From Diplonema japonicum (lineage: Eukaryota > Euglenozoa > Diplonemea > Diplonemida > Diplonemidae), in the NCBI GenBank assembly GCA_964019335.1, contig OZ025711.1, positions 372,001-436,000 of the forward strand: 64,000 nucleotides of DNA, read 5' to 3'. Shown piece after piece: positions 18,715 through 30,837 of the stretch. The notes under the pieces were generated by a model. That model was given only the letters and a program-made list of their open reading frames with translations, ran no database searches and was not told the origin of the DNA. Numbering within the stretch: the stretch's first letter is position 1; the number at the start of each line of letters is the position of its first letter. A program made the translations under genes and the position numbers.

Positions 18715-20047
18715 TTAAATTCGCCATACAATGGTTTCCTTCTCTTCAAGGTTGGCACGTTGCTCCTTCAAGCGGATCTCCTGTTCGACAAGCTGGTTCT
18801 CCTTCTCATCGACGACCACTCCATTCTCCTTCACGCCCTGTGCGTCTCTGAGGCGTTCGTCGTTCTCCTGGCAGGCCTTGTCCGCCTCCTCCAGGGCGTC
18901 CTTAGCCCTGTTCATCCTAGCTTCACAGCCTGCCTTCACCCTGTCCTGCTCGTCCTTGGCCCAACGGGACCTGTCCGCCTTTGCAGCGTCCTCTGCCGCC
19001 TTTGCGCCCTGTTCGTACTCACTCCTCTGCGCGTCAGCCACCTTCTTGTCAGCCTCGCCTAGCACCATCTCCGGATCTTCTCCTTCTGGCTTTACTTCTG
19101 CCTGTCTTGTCTTGGCCGCATCCAGGTCAGTCTGTGCTTGCTCCTTTTCCAGCCTGGCGGCGTCGAGCGCCTGCAGTGCCCACCTCTCCCTCTCCTCTGC
19201 TGCCGCCAGTCTCCTCTGTGCGACGTCCGCATCCCTCGCGGCTTCCGCTCCAGCGATTCTCTGTGCCCGAGTCGCCTCCCACTCCGCAGCCACCTTTTTC
19301 TCCGTGTCCTGCCTCTCCTTGAACGCGTCCTGTACGCCTTGAATCGCCGCCTTGTGCAATTCCGCACTTGCCTTCGCTGCATCAGTCGCCGATTCATGTG
19401 CAGCCTCCTCGGCAGCACCCTTCTCCACCGCCTCCTGAAGCGCCTTATCCGCCGTTTCCACCTCTCCACGGAGGGCATCGGCTCTTTCATTGAGCCTCTC
19501 CCTAGCGGACTGCGCGGCCTCGGCTTCCCTGTCGGCGTTGCGCAGGGACCTGAACCTGTGGTAAAGGGCGTCCAGGAGCATAGGGTATTGGATGATGAAG
19601 CGGTACCACTCGGGTTCGGTCAGGTCGCCGGACTGTGCAGTGGTGTGGTTGATAATGATAACATACCCTTGAGCCCTTCGCCTTGGCGAACAGGTCGGCG
19701 GCGGTGGGGTCGGAAAATTCGAGCTTGCACTCTGCGCACCCCCTGATGAACTCGTCGCTGTCGACAACACCGTTGCTGTTGTAGTCAAGGTCCGTGAACG
19801 TGAGCCTCACCTTGTCGGCCTGCGTGAGGGGCACCATGTGGGGCACGACAGATGCATGCATGGCGTGCATCGTGGGTGTTGCGACGGCAGGAGGACCAGC
19901 ATACGGGCTGCCCGCAGGGTGCCTCGAAGAGTAAGGGCTGCCATGGGGACTGCCGTACACATCCTGCGCAAGGTTCTGACGGAGATACTCCTCGATCTTG
20001 TTGTGCCTCTCAGCCTCCCTCTGCATCTCCAGCCACTCGTAGCTCAT
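18715..20047 (-). CDS. EF-hand protein with long charged coiled coil, 2 exons
   Basis: Exons 20047-19667 and 19632-18715 (34-nt intron GTATGT...CACAG) give about 432 aa. The N-terminal 75 residues are Ser/Pro/Gly-rich. A single clear EF-hand loop (DYNSNGVVDSDE) follows in LTFTDLDYNSNGVVDSDEF, then a helical stretch (PEWYRFIIQYPMLLDALYHRF). From about residue 170 on there is a continuous Ala/Glu/Lys/Arg coiled coil to the end (KETIVWRI). By inference it is a calcium-responsive filamentous or cytoskeletal protein; the exact family is unknown. The junction restores the frame exactly and the intron lies in phase 0. Confidence 0.75.
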
Positions 20048-20141
20048 TATTTAACTTTTGTGTGGGGTCTTATTCACCTAAAAATGGAATTGACACTCTG
20101 GAGGGGTGCATGAAAACATATCGGACCGTTCCCTTACTTCC

Positions 20142-21397
20142 CTAATACTTCTTCAGTTCCTCTTGAGCTTCGTACAGATCCTTGTAGGTGCACGCTGCAG
20201 GTGTGCCCACCACAATTTCGTACATGCATTTTCCGTTTTCGTACACGGATTGAATGTTGAGGTGGTCGTCGCATTCAAGAGAAACCAGCACCTTCCTGTC
20301 GGGGCCTTGGTAGCAAGGGGCGCCACCAGTGTACAGCTGTGATTGTGTGAGTAAAAAGAGATAAGGTTTTATGTTCAAAGTACCTGCGTCAGCCTCGGTT
20401 TTGCATTCGCATTGTAGGCAGCGGTCATGGGCTCCTCCACCCAGCCACCGTACGAGCCAAGGAGCACTGGCTGGTCTGCTTCGTCTGCCTCATCCTCCTT
20501 GACCACCTGCTGGTAGACGACATCGTAGAAGCAGACGGTAAAGGTGAAGTCTTTGGCGTTGGGTTCTGCACAGCCACCTTTGAACAGCCTCTCGTTGGCT
20601 GAGTATTCAACGCACTTCCCGTGCAAAGGAAAGTACAGGAGATGCGGGCCGAAGTCGTTCCTTGTCAGCTTGGCCTCGGATTGCAGTTTTTGAAGCTGCA
20701 TCATGACCTGTTGGTACTGGCCGTAAAGCTGCTCTTGATCGGCTCCGGGTGCGGAGGCGGCTTGTTGAATCGCATCACGTTGGCTGGTGAGCTGGTCCTG
20801 TAGGGACACCAAGCGTGCGGACAAGCCTGGCCAGTTTAAAGTGTTTTCTTTCACCTCGTTTTCTTGTTCTGTCAAAGCACGGTCGATCTTGCGAATGGTC
20901 TCTAGCAGGTTCGATACTGTCTTGTTCTTCTCCCCTGCACAGGTGTTTTGACAATAGGTGACGTTCCCCTCCCGGTTTTCATCTGAACCATCGCAGCAGT
21001 CGCACACCCCGTCCAGCACGTACACATCGTCGACACCTCCGCATGGAGGGGTTGGCGGGCTTTTCCATTCACTAAGCCACCTCTCCCCTTTCTGCTTGCT
21101 GTACTTCAGCGCTGTTTCCACTCTCGGTTCCTCTGCTGTTGGGTACCCCTCCCCTCTCCTGATTCCAGTTTCACGGTACTTTTCACCCTTCACCAATATC
21201 CTATACATATCACTCTGGACAATGTTATCGAGGTTGGTGTAGACAGCGACGCCTGCACACGCCAATAAGTTTGCTGTCATCATCACACGGTACACAGTCG
21301 AAGCAGGCTTTGCCTCCGTGGATGCTTCCTGTGTTTTCTCCTTCACGGCAGGTACCGCTTTCTGCGGTTTCTCTCCTTGTTTACTTTTCTTCCCCAT
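20142..21397 (-). CDS. Glucosidase II beta subunit-like protein, 2 exons, membrane-anchored
   Basis: Exons 21397-20384 and 20336-20142 (47-nt intron) give about 402 aa. Features in order: basic cytosolic tail; one hydrophobic segment (about 38-55, VMMTANLLACAGVAVYTNL); a cysteine-rich LDLa-like segment with VCDCCDGSDE (typical of this family); a coiled coil; and a mannose-6-phosphate-receptor-homology domain ending YTGGAPCYQGPDRK...CMYEIVVGTPAAC. Family role: binds the glucosidase II catalytic subunit and recognises mannose on N-glycans in the ER. The end is EELKKY, with no HDEL/KDEL. ER retention may instead come from the N-terminal signal anchor, which is unusual. The many sequons in the secreted array fit an active N-glycan pathway. 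Confidence 0.8.
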
Positions 21398-21650
21398 TTT
21401 TCTTTTCTCCTCCTCCCCTCCTTATTTATTATTTTTTTTTTTTTTTTTTGGTTTCCTGGAGATAAGGGGGAAAAAAAAAAGGGGGGGAAACCTCATTGGT
21501 AGCATGTAGGCATAATACCTATCGGTTTTGAAACAAGAAAAGAAAAAAAAAAAGAAGAAGAAAAAAAAACCCCCCCCACCACCGACACTTCTGTATGTTT
21601 CTTTGTTTCTCGCTCTTTTTTTTTTATTTTTCTTGTTTGTATCTCACTGT

Positions 21651-23758
21651 TCACCGTCTTTGTGCTGCACCAAGGCGGTTTTCCAGGTCAAGGATCCTGT
21701 CTTGGAAGACCTTCATCTGCTCGGTGTAACCATTGGACATGTTCTTGACCTCTGTGTCCCTATTACGCAGGCGGCGTTTGAGGTCACGGATGTCGTCCTC
21801 CATAAGCTGCAGTGAGCGCAGTGTTGCGATGGTAAAGAAACAAAACAACATACCTTCATGTCCTCAGCACGGGTTTCCAAATCGTAAACCGCTTTATGCC
21901 ATTCAGAACGGTACTCCGCTGCCTTTGAGTCTGCAAGCTTCAACGCCTTTTTGTACGCTGTGAGCTCCCTTTCCTTGGGTGCTGTGTCCGGAGCTTTCGG
22001 TGTTGGGAGTGTGGCTAACAATGCACACTCCTCCGCCACCTCCGCCACCGTTCTGACTTCTTCGTCTTCATTATTCTTCTCCTTCACCGCTTCCTTTGCC
22101 GCAATGGCCACAATCTCTTCCGCTTCTTCAGGGACTGCCAAACCCTTTGTAAAATCTTGTACTTTTTCGTGCAGCCTTGCCCTGGCCATTTCCACGTCTT
22201 TGTAAGGAGATGCTTCTTCGAGGTACTCCTTGGGAAGGCCTGCCTTCTCTTCTTCGGACATAATGGTTGCAGGTGGTAGGAGCGGCAGCTTCTGGTTGAA
22301 GCCAGGGCCAGGGACGCGGTCAGCTGCCTGGCTGAGCATGGCGTTGCGCAGGTCCACGATGGAAATGATGTGCGAGTGGAGGGCGTTCAGTGCAGCCATG
22401 ATGCGCTTGTTGACACTGTCAAACCCGGCCAGCTCCCACGCCACCTTAACTTCCTTCGCGAAGAAGCTCGTCACCGCCTCCGTTAGTTCCTTCACGGACC
22501 CTTTCAGAACCCTCAGCATGCTGCTCGACACCTCTTTCCCGCTGATGAGTGCTTGCAAGGGTCTCGCCAGTGTGTCTTGCAGTCTCGATACCTCATCTGC
22601 GCAGTCTTCCGCGTCTGCAGTCGGAGAATGCTCGAAAATAGCGGCCAACAAGTATCTCAAGTTGTTCGACAGGAAAAGCACCCATTGTGAAGCCTCAGAG
22701 ACAGGCAGCCCCACCGGTGTAACATCGACAGACGTGTCGCCCCTGTCGGCCTTTATCACATCAACAATACTTGTTTTGAACTCTGCGGCGGACTCGCAGC
22801 CTGCGACGAGGGGCTTCGAGACGGCAGCGTGCTCTGTGTTTGCCTTGCGGAGGCTATCTTTGAGAAGCCTCAGTGCGGCGACTTGTACAGGACCGCCTGA
22901 AGCGTTGGCTTTTGAAAGCAAGATGTGTATTCTTTCAGTGGCGTTGGCGAAGAGCGCTTCGACATCGCGTGTCATCTGGCTGACCGCGCTGCTCAGCTTG
23001 GTAGACGTCCCTGCGACTGTCTGCGCCCATTGCGCGTCGTTGGGGTCGAGGGAGAGGCTTGTCAGAGAGGGGATCCTTCTCAAGTCGAGCAAGACGGAGC
23101 AGCGTGACAAGGCCATGGAAGATCCCAGCCTGGTTTCCATTTGCTGGACACGTTCGATGGCCACGCGGTTTTGCGCCTGCAAAGCGGAAAGCTCCTCTGT
23201 CCGCTCTGTGAGTAATGTCATGAGCCGCCCCTCCTCACCTTTCGTGATGCGCAGTTCCTCGTCAAGTACTGATATCTTGGTCACAGCGTCTGTTGTGTCT
23301 GCCCCGTACCGCCCTTCAATGTGCTCTTTCTGGTTCTTCATCTCGCTCAGCTCTTGCTGTGCGTCGTACAGCTTTGCATGGAGCTGTTCGCTCTCCTTCA
23401 CCTTCCGTTCCAGTTCTTCCGCCAAAACATCTTTCTCGCTCTCTTTTGCTTTGTTTCCAGACACGATGTCCTTCAGACCGGTGAGCCCCCACCCCCCAGA
23501 CTGCTGTTCCCTCTTTTTCAAATCCTCCTGCAGCCCCGAGATTTTCTTCGTGAGTGTCGTGTTGTTAAATTTCAGCAGATCGACCTCCTCCCTGGCCTCC
23601 ATCAGCTCTTTTGTAAGCTCTGTCGCCTTGTTCTCATGCTCTTCCGCTTTTTTCGCCAGTTCTTCGTTTTGAGACCCTAACTCCTCCGCCTGCTTCTTCA
23701 ACTTCACAACCGCTTTCTTTAACACTTTCATTTTCTGTGCGTCATCTGCCTCGCTCAT
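21651..23758 (-). CDS. PPP1R21/KLRAQ-like coiled-coil protein (FERRY-type), 2 exons
   Basis: Exons 23758-21854 and 21806-21651 (47-nt intron GTATGT...CTGCAG) give about 686 aa. The N-terminal coiled coil (MKVLKKAVVKLKKQAEEL ... DLLKFNNTTLTKKISGLQ) resembles the KLRAQ domain of PPP1R21. A helical middle domain follows (about 230-520), and the C-terminal coil carries a NMSNGYTEQM segment reminiscent of the family's TTKRSYEDQ motif. Family role: PPP1R21 is a subunit of the Rab5 effector FERRY complex that links early endosomes to mRNA. The start at 23758 is preceded by a CTACAG acceptor 15 nt upstream. Assignment is from motif resemblance only; a generic coiled-coil protein is the alternative. 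Confidence 0.55.
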
Positions 23759-23772
23759 CTTCCCACCAACAC

Positions 23773-23778
23773 CTGTAG
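23773..23778 (-). promoter_or_regulatory. Possible splice acceptor CTACAG before the PPP1R21-like gene
   Basis: The CTACAG ends 15 nt before the ATG at 23758. The upstream gene stops at 23857, so this acceptor sits in a 99-base intergenic gap. Confidence 0.4.
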
Positions 23779-23856
23779 GCATTGCACTTTGGCACGCAAG
23801 GGTTAGACGACAATGGAACTGATACTCATGTTTCTGCTGAACATTTTTGTGCCCAT

Positions 23857-26772
23857 TCAGAGGTTCAGGGGCTTCCTGTTGTAGCTCTCGATTCTGTTGA
23901 TGACAGCTGCGTACTTCTCATCGCCCAGGACGGCGTGGATGGCCTGGAGCTGCGTAGCGAACCTGGTTCGATTATATATTGTTGCATTCCATACCAGCTC
24001 CGCATGCTGACGTGGACAACAGGGTCCTTGTTGAGGAGAGCGTGCTCCCGTTCAAGCGAGTGAGACGTTTGGGTGTTGCTGTTTTTTTTTCTCTTTTTTT
24101 TTTTCTTTTTTTTTTTCCCCCATTTCCGATCAACCCCTTCCATACAAATGCGAAGTTCTGCTCTCGATGACGGATGTTTTAAAGGTTTCTGCAAACTCAT
24201 CCTCCTCGCCAGTCACTGCTTCCACCACCATCGTTGCAACAGAGTCCATCCTTTCCAGCACCTGAGCGTGGGGGGGAACCAGGAGAGACGAAAATGCCAT
24301 TGCACAGATTTTCCGCTTATCAGGGCACGAAACATGGTCCTCGAGGTCGACGATGAGGTCCAAGCACGAGATGATTGCCTCGGGAGATGATAGAACCTGA
24401 AGGGCGGCTGTCTTGTTTCCAACGACCAATCTGCACACAACGCACATGAAGGCAACCTGCACCCTGGGCCGAGGCCTGTTCGGTGAGTAAATGCACTGCA
24501 GCATGCTGCTCACCAGCGGGCACGCGGTCTGCGCGCTATCAGGGCACATGATGATAACGTCTTCTGCTATTTTGCACACGGTGAACACAACATCGCCCTC
24601 CATCCCTTGCACGATTTGCACCAGCCTGTCGAAGATGGCAATTCCGTGTTGTTGCAGCAGGTTCAGCCCACCGATCAAGATGTACTGGTGGAGGATGTTG
24701 AGGAGGTGCTCATAGGACATGAAGCTCTTATCCAGCAGCGGCAACATGTGCGCAAAGCAGGCCGCCAGTCCAGGTGTCAGCTCCTTCGCGTTGAGGATGG
24801 TGTACAACCACAGCTCGTTAGCGTTGTCGACAAGGTCCAGGTACATTGGGTTGCTCACGTCTGTTGATTGTTTGATGACACAGCAAACGAAATCGTGCAC
24901 TTCCCCTACCGACCCCACCACCTGCACCAGCTTTGCCAGGCATGCAATGACCTGTTCCAGTACCTTTGTCCCGTTCTTCTTCGTTGGGTCCATCTCTGTT
25001 GTCCAATACACTTGCAACAACTCCACCAGCGACGGTGCAAACGGAGAGAATCTCTCCGCTCCCAAGCATGTGATCACCAATCCAATGTTCGCAAGACAGT
25101 TGTCTTTCATCTCATCGTGTGAGCACTGCCGAAGAATCTGGAAGGTCGACCCGAAGAACTGGTTCAGCACAGGCATCAGGGCGTCAGCGTCGAGGTCATG
25201 CGCAACGTACTCCTTCATGGCGTTCAGGGCAGTCAGCTTGATGACCTTGTCGTTGGAAGGGTTGCACTGGGAATCGATGAGCAGTTTGTAGATAGCTTGG
25301 TACATGTTGGGGGGCACTGTGTACACCCACTGTCCGATCACCCAGATTGCTCTCCTTTTGATGTAGTTGTTGGTGTGCGCGCACATGCTGGCGGCCGCAT
25401 TAAGCCACTGCATTTGTCTGGGCTCTTCGCTGGACATGTACGATGGGAAGGCGTAGCACCCAAGCCCCATCACATGCAGAGCGGTCTCTATGTCCTTGGG
25501 ACTGGAGTTGGGGTTCGTGAAGGTCTGCTCGATGAGCGCAGCAAGGTCAGGGATGAAGACGTCGGGCTTCTCGTCGGCCAACCCGCAGAAGACGCTGCTC
25601 GCTTTCTGCTTCACGTTCAAGTCGTCCTCCGCCTCCTGGTCGAAGACGTAGGACTCGGGGTCGGCTTCCCACGCCTCCACCTCGTATTGGTGGAGGTTGA
25701 GGTAAGACTCGAGCAGCACCCTCACGAACCGTACCAGGTCCGCGTCAGGAACCACTGCGAGGAACATGTCGGCGACGGTGGGCGAGCTGCTCAGCGACGC
25801 AATGACCTGCTCGATGACGCTGAGCGACTGCAAGAAAAACGTGTTGTCGAGCTTGTCAGTGAAAGGAGGGATGGTGAGAAGCTTCTGAAAACACAGCTTA
25901 AGAACGGGCGATATGGCACCAGACTGCGCCATCTCGATGGGCTTGTGGAAGAAGAGCGTCGACACAGACTTCATTGCCTTCTTGATGACACTGTCGAGGA
26001 GGCTACTTTTGTCGGAGGCGCTCGACACAACACGAAGCTCGACCGCCTTATCGAGGAAAGCAACGGTGTTGGTGAAGTACGCGCAGGCCATCGGGGAGGT
26101 GATGTCTGTTCCTCGGAGAGCACGCTGCATGATCTTGTGACAGAGACAACAGAGCTTCGCATTGAGATTGGTGATCGTGTCAGTGGAGAGCATAGCGTTG
26201 TTATACTGCTCTGAAAGGGCGTTACAACCAGGGGTGATGCTAGCGCAGAGACCTTCGAAGGCTGCTCTGGAACCGATTCGGGAAGCAGCCAAACACCCGT
26301 ACAACAGATAATGAAGTGTTGTGAAGAATTTTACCCGTGTGATGGGGTTCTCATGGCTGACCCCTTGAGAGATGGATCCGAGAAGGTTGGGCCATGAGGC
26401 GATTTCATACCGTGATATTTTAGCGATGAGGACGGCAATTTGCCGCATCAAGGCGTCGTCCTGGTGGTGGCTGTTGAGAAGGTGCAGGGAGGCTTCCTTC
26501 ACAGCTTCCTTGCGCTCGGATGACATGTGTCCCTCTAACCCTACCCTCAGCTTCCAATTTTCCTCTACAAAATTTCGAATAGAAATCACACTGTGCATTC
26601 TTGCCACCATGTCTTCCCCTTCCGCCCCCGCTATCTGGAACACCGTTTCCAAGGCACCCGGCTGTTTTATAGCAGCGTCCCAGCTTTCTTCGCATCTCAC
26701 CCGTGTTTCCCTGTTTTCGCTGTTGTTCCTTCCCACGAGCAACTCTCGAAGCATCATATAGTTTCCATCCAT
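23857..26772 (-). CDS. Importin-11-like nuclear transport receptor, 3 exons
   Basis: Exons 26772-24146, 24078-23995 and 23962-23857 (introns 67 and 32 nt, both starting GTATGG, both phase 2) give about 938 aa, near the usual length for importin-11. The N-terminal importin-beta region (MLRELLVGRNNSENRETRV..., SVISIRNFVEENW) and the FFTTLHYLLYGCLAASRIGSR segment match the importin-11 type. HEAT-like helices continue to the end. The unspliced frame would stop early at 24130; splicing adds a helical tail (LNKDPVVHVSMRSW, then LQAIHAVLGDEKY) ending in RKPLNL and a TGA at 23857-23859. Role: RanGTP-dependent import of cargo through nuclear pores. Confidence 0.75.
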
Positions 26773-27700
26773 TCTTTTTTTTTTTTTTTTTTTTCCCGCC
26801 CTCCCTCCTCCTTTCCAACCAGTAGCTATGAGGTTCAGGGAAAAAAAAAACAAAAAAAAATAATATTGGGCAAGGGGAGAGGGGAGGGAATAAAATGGCT
26901 CTACACAACGGGGGGGGGGGGGGGGGGGAGGGTGAGATTAAAAAAAATCTAGGGGTAATATGCTGGGGGAAAGGATGAGGAGGGAAAGGGGGAGAGAAAA
27001 AAAGGGAGGGGTAAGAAAAACCGATCATTTTTTAGTTTTGTCGGCACTAATAGTCACGCAAGGGAAAAGAAGAAATTTTAGTAACTTTTCTTTCGAAGCC
27101 CCCTTCCCTTTCCCCCCCGCTCCGTTTGCCCCTTGTTTTTCTTACCACAATATCAAACAATGGGAAAAGTTCGGGAGAGGGCAAAAAGAAAAAAAACCAA
27201 AAGAAAAAAACCAGACAACTTTCTTGAAACCCTGACAAAGGAGATCAAGAAAAGAAGAGCAGGTCAAGGAAATTCTTCAATAATAACGTAAACAAAAACA
27301 ACCACCCCCTTTTTTTCAATTAAAAAGCAAACATTTTCTCTCAAAAAAAATATAAATTAGACCAACCTCCAGGTTTTTTTTGGGGGGGGGGGAGGAAGAA
27401 CGAGAAAAAAAAGAAGAAAAAAAAAAAAAAAAAAAAACATCAAGTCATCAAAGAGGCTGCCTCAGTGTGCGAGAAGAAAAAAAAAAACTGGACATTTTTT
27501 TTTTTTAGGTTTGCGGTTTTTCGCGCTCACCCAGTCCCGTAGCTTAAAAACGAAAAAAATAAAAATAAAATAATAATAAGGGGGAAGGGAAATAGAACAG
27601 ATGGGAAGGAAGAAGGGAATATATACTCACACAGTTTTTATTTTATTTTTTTTTGTTTTAAAAAAAAAAAGGCCAGGTCTTGGGGGGAGGGGCTATTCTA
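26773..27700. other. Longest spacer, low complexity
   Basis: T run near 26776-26794, G runs near 26909-26928 and 27379-27391, A run near 27416-27437. The rest is purine- or pyrimidine-biased. No gene or RNA recognised. Confidence 0.5.
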
Positions 27701-30562
27701 TTACAAATCACCGCAGCTCTCTTCTGTGAAGAAGTTCCCCCACGGGGCTGCTGCTGCTCCCACGGGGCCACTGCCCACACGTCTTCCGTATTTCGGATGT
27801 TGCGTGTAGGTGGCTGCAAGGGGTGAGTCTGGGTAAGGGTCAGTAACCCGAGGGAGAGAAGGCGCTGAAGAGCGGAAAGGCGCCGGCTGATGAACAGGCT
27901 GCTGAAGAGGTTGAACTGACGGCCGCTGGTGGTGATACTGATGCTGCAGCTGCTGGTGATGAGCATGCGACAGCCTCCCTTGGGACTGCGGTGGTGAACC
28001 ATCTGCAGGTAAAATCCCTGTAATGGTGTCGGACGGGGGTGCCTGCCTCCTCTTTCCCCTTGCTCTTGTGGTGTTGACGGGAGCGCCTCCTAGCGGCTCA
28101 TACTCGTCGTCCTTCTGCGGAGTCAGACAAGCTGGTGCTGAGCTCAACCTCGGACCGTTTTGCACATTTTCGTCTCTGATATCCCGTGTTGCTTCTCTCA
28201 CTTCTCTATGTGGCGTTACCCTCGCCTCTCTTGGTGGCGCGGGGGGGTCCGGTTTCGCGGGTTTTTCATGCCGCATGAGTCGCGCCTTCTTGATTTCAAT
28301 CTGCCTGCGGATTCCATGCTGCGCTGCGGTGGAGCCCCCTTCGTCTAGTCTCGCCTGAAGTGCGTTGAGCTCCTCGCGAAGCATTGACTGCACGTTGTGC
28401 TTGGACGACACCTTGGCCTCTAAGTGGCTTTGGCGTTCCCTGTTCAGCTTCTCGCGTTTCATCTTTGCGGCCTAAAAATAAATTTGAATAATTTTTTTCC
28501 CCCCCCTGCACAATACCTCTTGTTTCCAATCCCGTTGTTGTTCCATATCCTCGTCGCACCCGCCTCCGCCGTTGTCGGCTGCGACACGTTCCACGACGTC
28601 TGCCAGCTCGTCCAGTGCCATCTCGGGCGACATCCACGTGATGCTGTGCGGGCGGAGGTGCTCCGGGAGAGTCGGCATGATATGAGTAGCTATGAGCCTC
28701 AGGTCGTTCTTCCTCCATTGCCGACTGCGCCTCCCTCTAAGCTTGAACTCCTCCCAAAGTTCTTTGGCTTCGGATTTTTGCGAAGTGAGCATATCGTCGA
28801 TCATCACGTCTGGCCGAGCGTCCTTGGGTGGTGTGGGTGCTGGGTTGCTCACAGGCGCTGAGAACTGCTTCGGTGCTGGTGTAGAAATCTGCCTCGGGGC
28901 TACCATCTCCGGCATCGGCACAGGCGAGTTGTCCTCCACCACAGGGTAGTCATATGCGTCATACCCGTAGGCCTCCTCAGGGGTATCCACTTGGAAGGGC
29001 GGCCTTTCCCTTTCTCGGGGGTTTGCGGGTTTTTTCTTCGGCGCTTGTTTTTTGAGCCCAGGTACATTTACAGACCTTCTCTTTTCTGGCACAGCAGGGC
29101 CCACGGCACCTGCCCCCATGATACGTTTCTTTTGCAGAACGTTGTCTCTCAAGTTGCTGCTGTCACGCGCGGAAAGCACTTTGTTTTTCAAGCGCCTGTC
29201 AAATGAGCTCATCCCCGACTTGTCAAGGTGTCCTCTTACTGCAGCGTTGGATTGTTTCCCCTGGTGTGCGGGAGGTGCTTTTGAGACAGGCGCGGGGGCG
29301 GGCTCCGCGATGCCTTGTTTCGCACGTTGGCGTTGCTTCTGCCTCGCTTCGAACTTCGCCTTCCCCAAGGCGGTGACGTCCACGGAGCCGAGTTTTTCTT
29401 TAACAGTGTTCCCACCGGTGATGTGGGAAGAACCGGCGGCTTGGCCGTTGCCCTGTCCGTCCATGATACACGCGTGTCGTAATGTGTTGAGGGAATGTTC
29501 AGTGTCTTTGCAGGACGGGGAGATTGTAGCTATGATGATGGTCGAGTGCTTCCCACCGTCGAAACAGGTTTTAAGCAGCTGTGTGAGCCTGTTGTTGCGG
29601 TATTGAACGAAAGAGGCACCGGCGGCGTTGGCGCGGATGCACTCCTTGAGGGAGGAGAGAGACGCGTTGATGAGAGCACCTTCCTTCCGTCTTTCAGCGT
29701 TGTGTTCATCAGAGTCGATTCTGTGTTCCGTTCCCGCGAGATCGACAAGCGTGAGGACACCCTCAGGGGTACCAGGCTCATTGATGTAAACCCTGCAAAT
29801 TGCATGGGATCGCGACGAGTGATCGTGCACACCAGTGGCGGCAGTCGCACGGAGTGAATTGGCATGCGTGACAAGCTGCATCAGTTCCATTGCATTTTCA
29901 ACCTCCACCTCGACGCAAGGATAAGGGTACGACCCACCGTCCGTACCAGTAGTGAGGTTGATCTGCGTCCCTACGTTGAGCATGTCGTGGCACTTGTCGC
30001 CGACAAGTTCGACGAAGCTCACCGTTATCATTGCGTTTGGCGCGCTTGCGAAAATATCGGGGAAGGCGCGTTCCTGTAGGGCAGTCATGGTGTATGTCTT
30101 CCCGCTTCCGGTTTGCCCGTACATCATGATTGTCGACTGCAGCCCCCGTGTGGAGTTTCGAACCAAGAGCCTTGCTGTGCTGTTGTAGACATCGTCGTTC
30201 GTACATTTTTCGGAAAAAACTGCGTCGAATTTGAACGTGTGGTGGTTCATGAACATTTTGATCAAGTCTGCCTCCATCCTTGCGTCATGTATTGCCACAA
30301 AGCACCCGTCGTCTTGACCCGGCGGGACTGTTATCACGTCGTACTCTTGGCCCTTCTGCTCGTGGGGGAAGATGGGTCGTTTCCGCACGCACACTCGTAT
30401 CCCTGATGGTACGCCTTGCTGACCGAAGGCCACCTCCGCGTCGCCCTCGGCGTGCCCATACTGCTCCCTAAACCGATGTATCGCAGCCTTGAAAGTCGGC
30501 GCGTGCTCTCGACGTGATGTCCGTTTGTCCGTGTTTTTGATGACACTCTCAGCGCCACCCAT
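27701..30562 (-). CDS. Kinesin-13-like motor protein, 2 exons
   Basis: Exons 30562-28517 and 28471-27701 (45-nt intron) give about 938 aa. The motor domain begins about residue 50 (IRVCVRKRPIF) with P-loop GQTGSGKT, switch I SSRSH, switch II DLAGTE, then SSLKECIRA and RNNRLTQLLKTCF. The KECIRA stretch and NTLRHA end favour kinesin-13, the microtubule-depolymerising class used in spindles and flagellar length control. After the motor come a Pro/Lys-rich linker, a coiled coil in exon 2, and a His/Gln/Pro-rich tail. The protein starts MGGAES, which fits an N-myristoylation signal and is unusual for a kinesin. The short neck before the motor is less typical of kinesin-13, so the class is not certain. 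Confidence 0.75.
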
Positions 30563-30837
30563 TTTCTCGGTATTTTTTTTTTTTTGGTTTTTTCTTCTTC
30601 TTTTTTTTGGACCCCCTGCGCCTTTTTTATTTTGTTGTTGGTTTTTTTTTGGTATTTTTTTTTTTGGGGGAGGGGAAGAGAGAGGAAAAACTTCTTTTTT
30701 TTTTTTTGGTGAGTGCGAGTATAAAAAAAAAAAAAAACTTATGATGGTGGGGTGGGTGGGAAAAAGTGTGTTAGCAAAAAAAACTACCCCCCCCCCCCCA
30801 CCACTGGAAGAAAAAAAAATAAAACAAAGAAAAAAAA

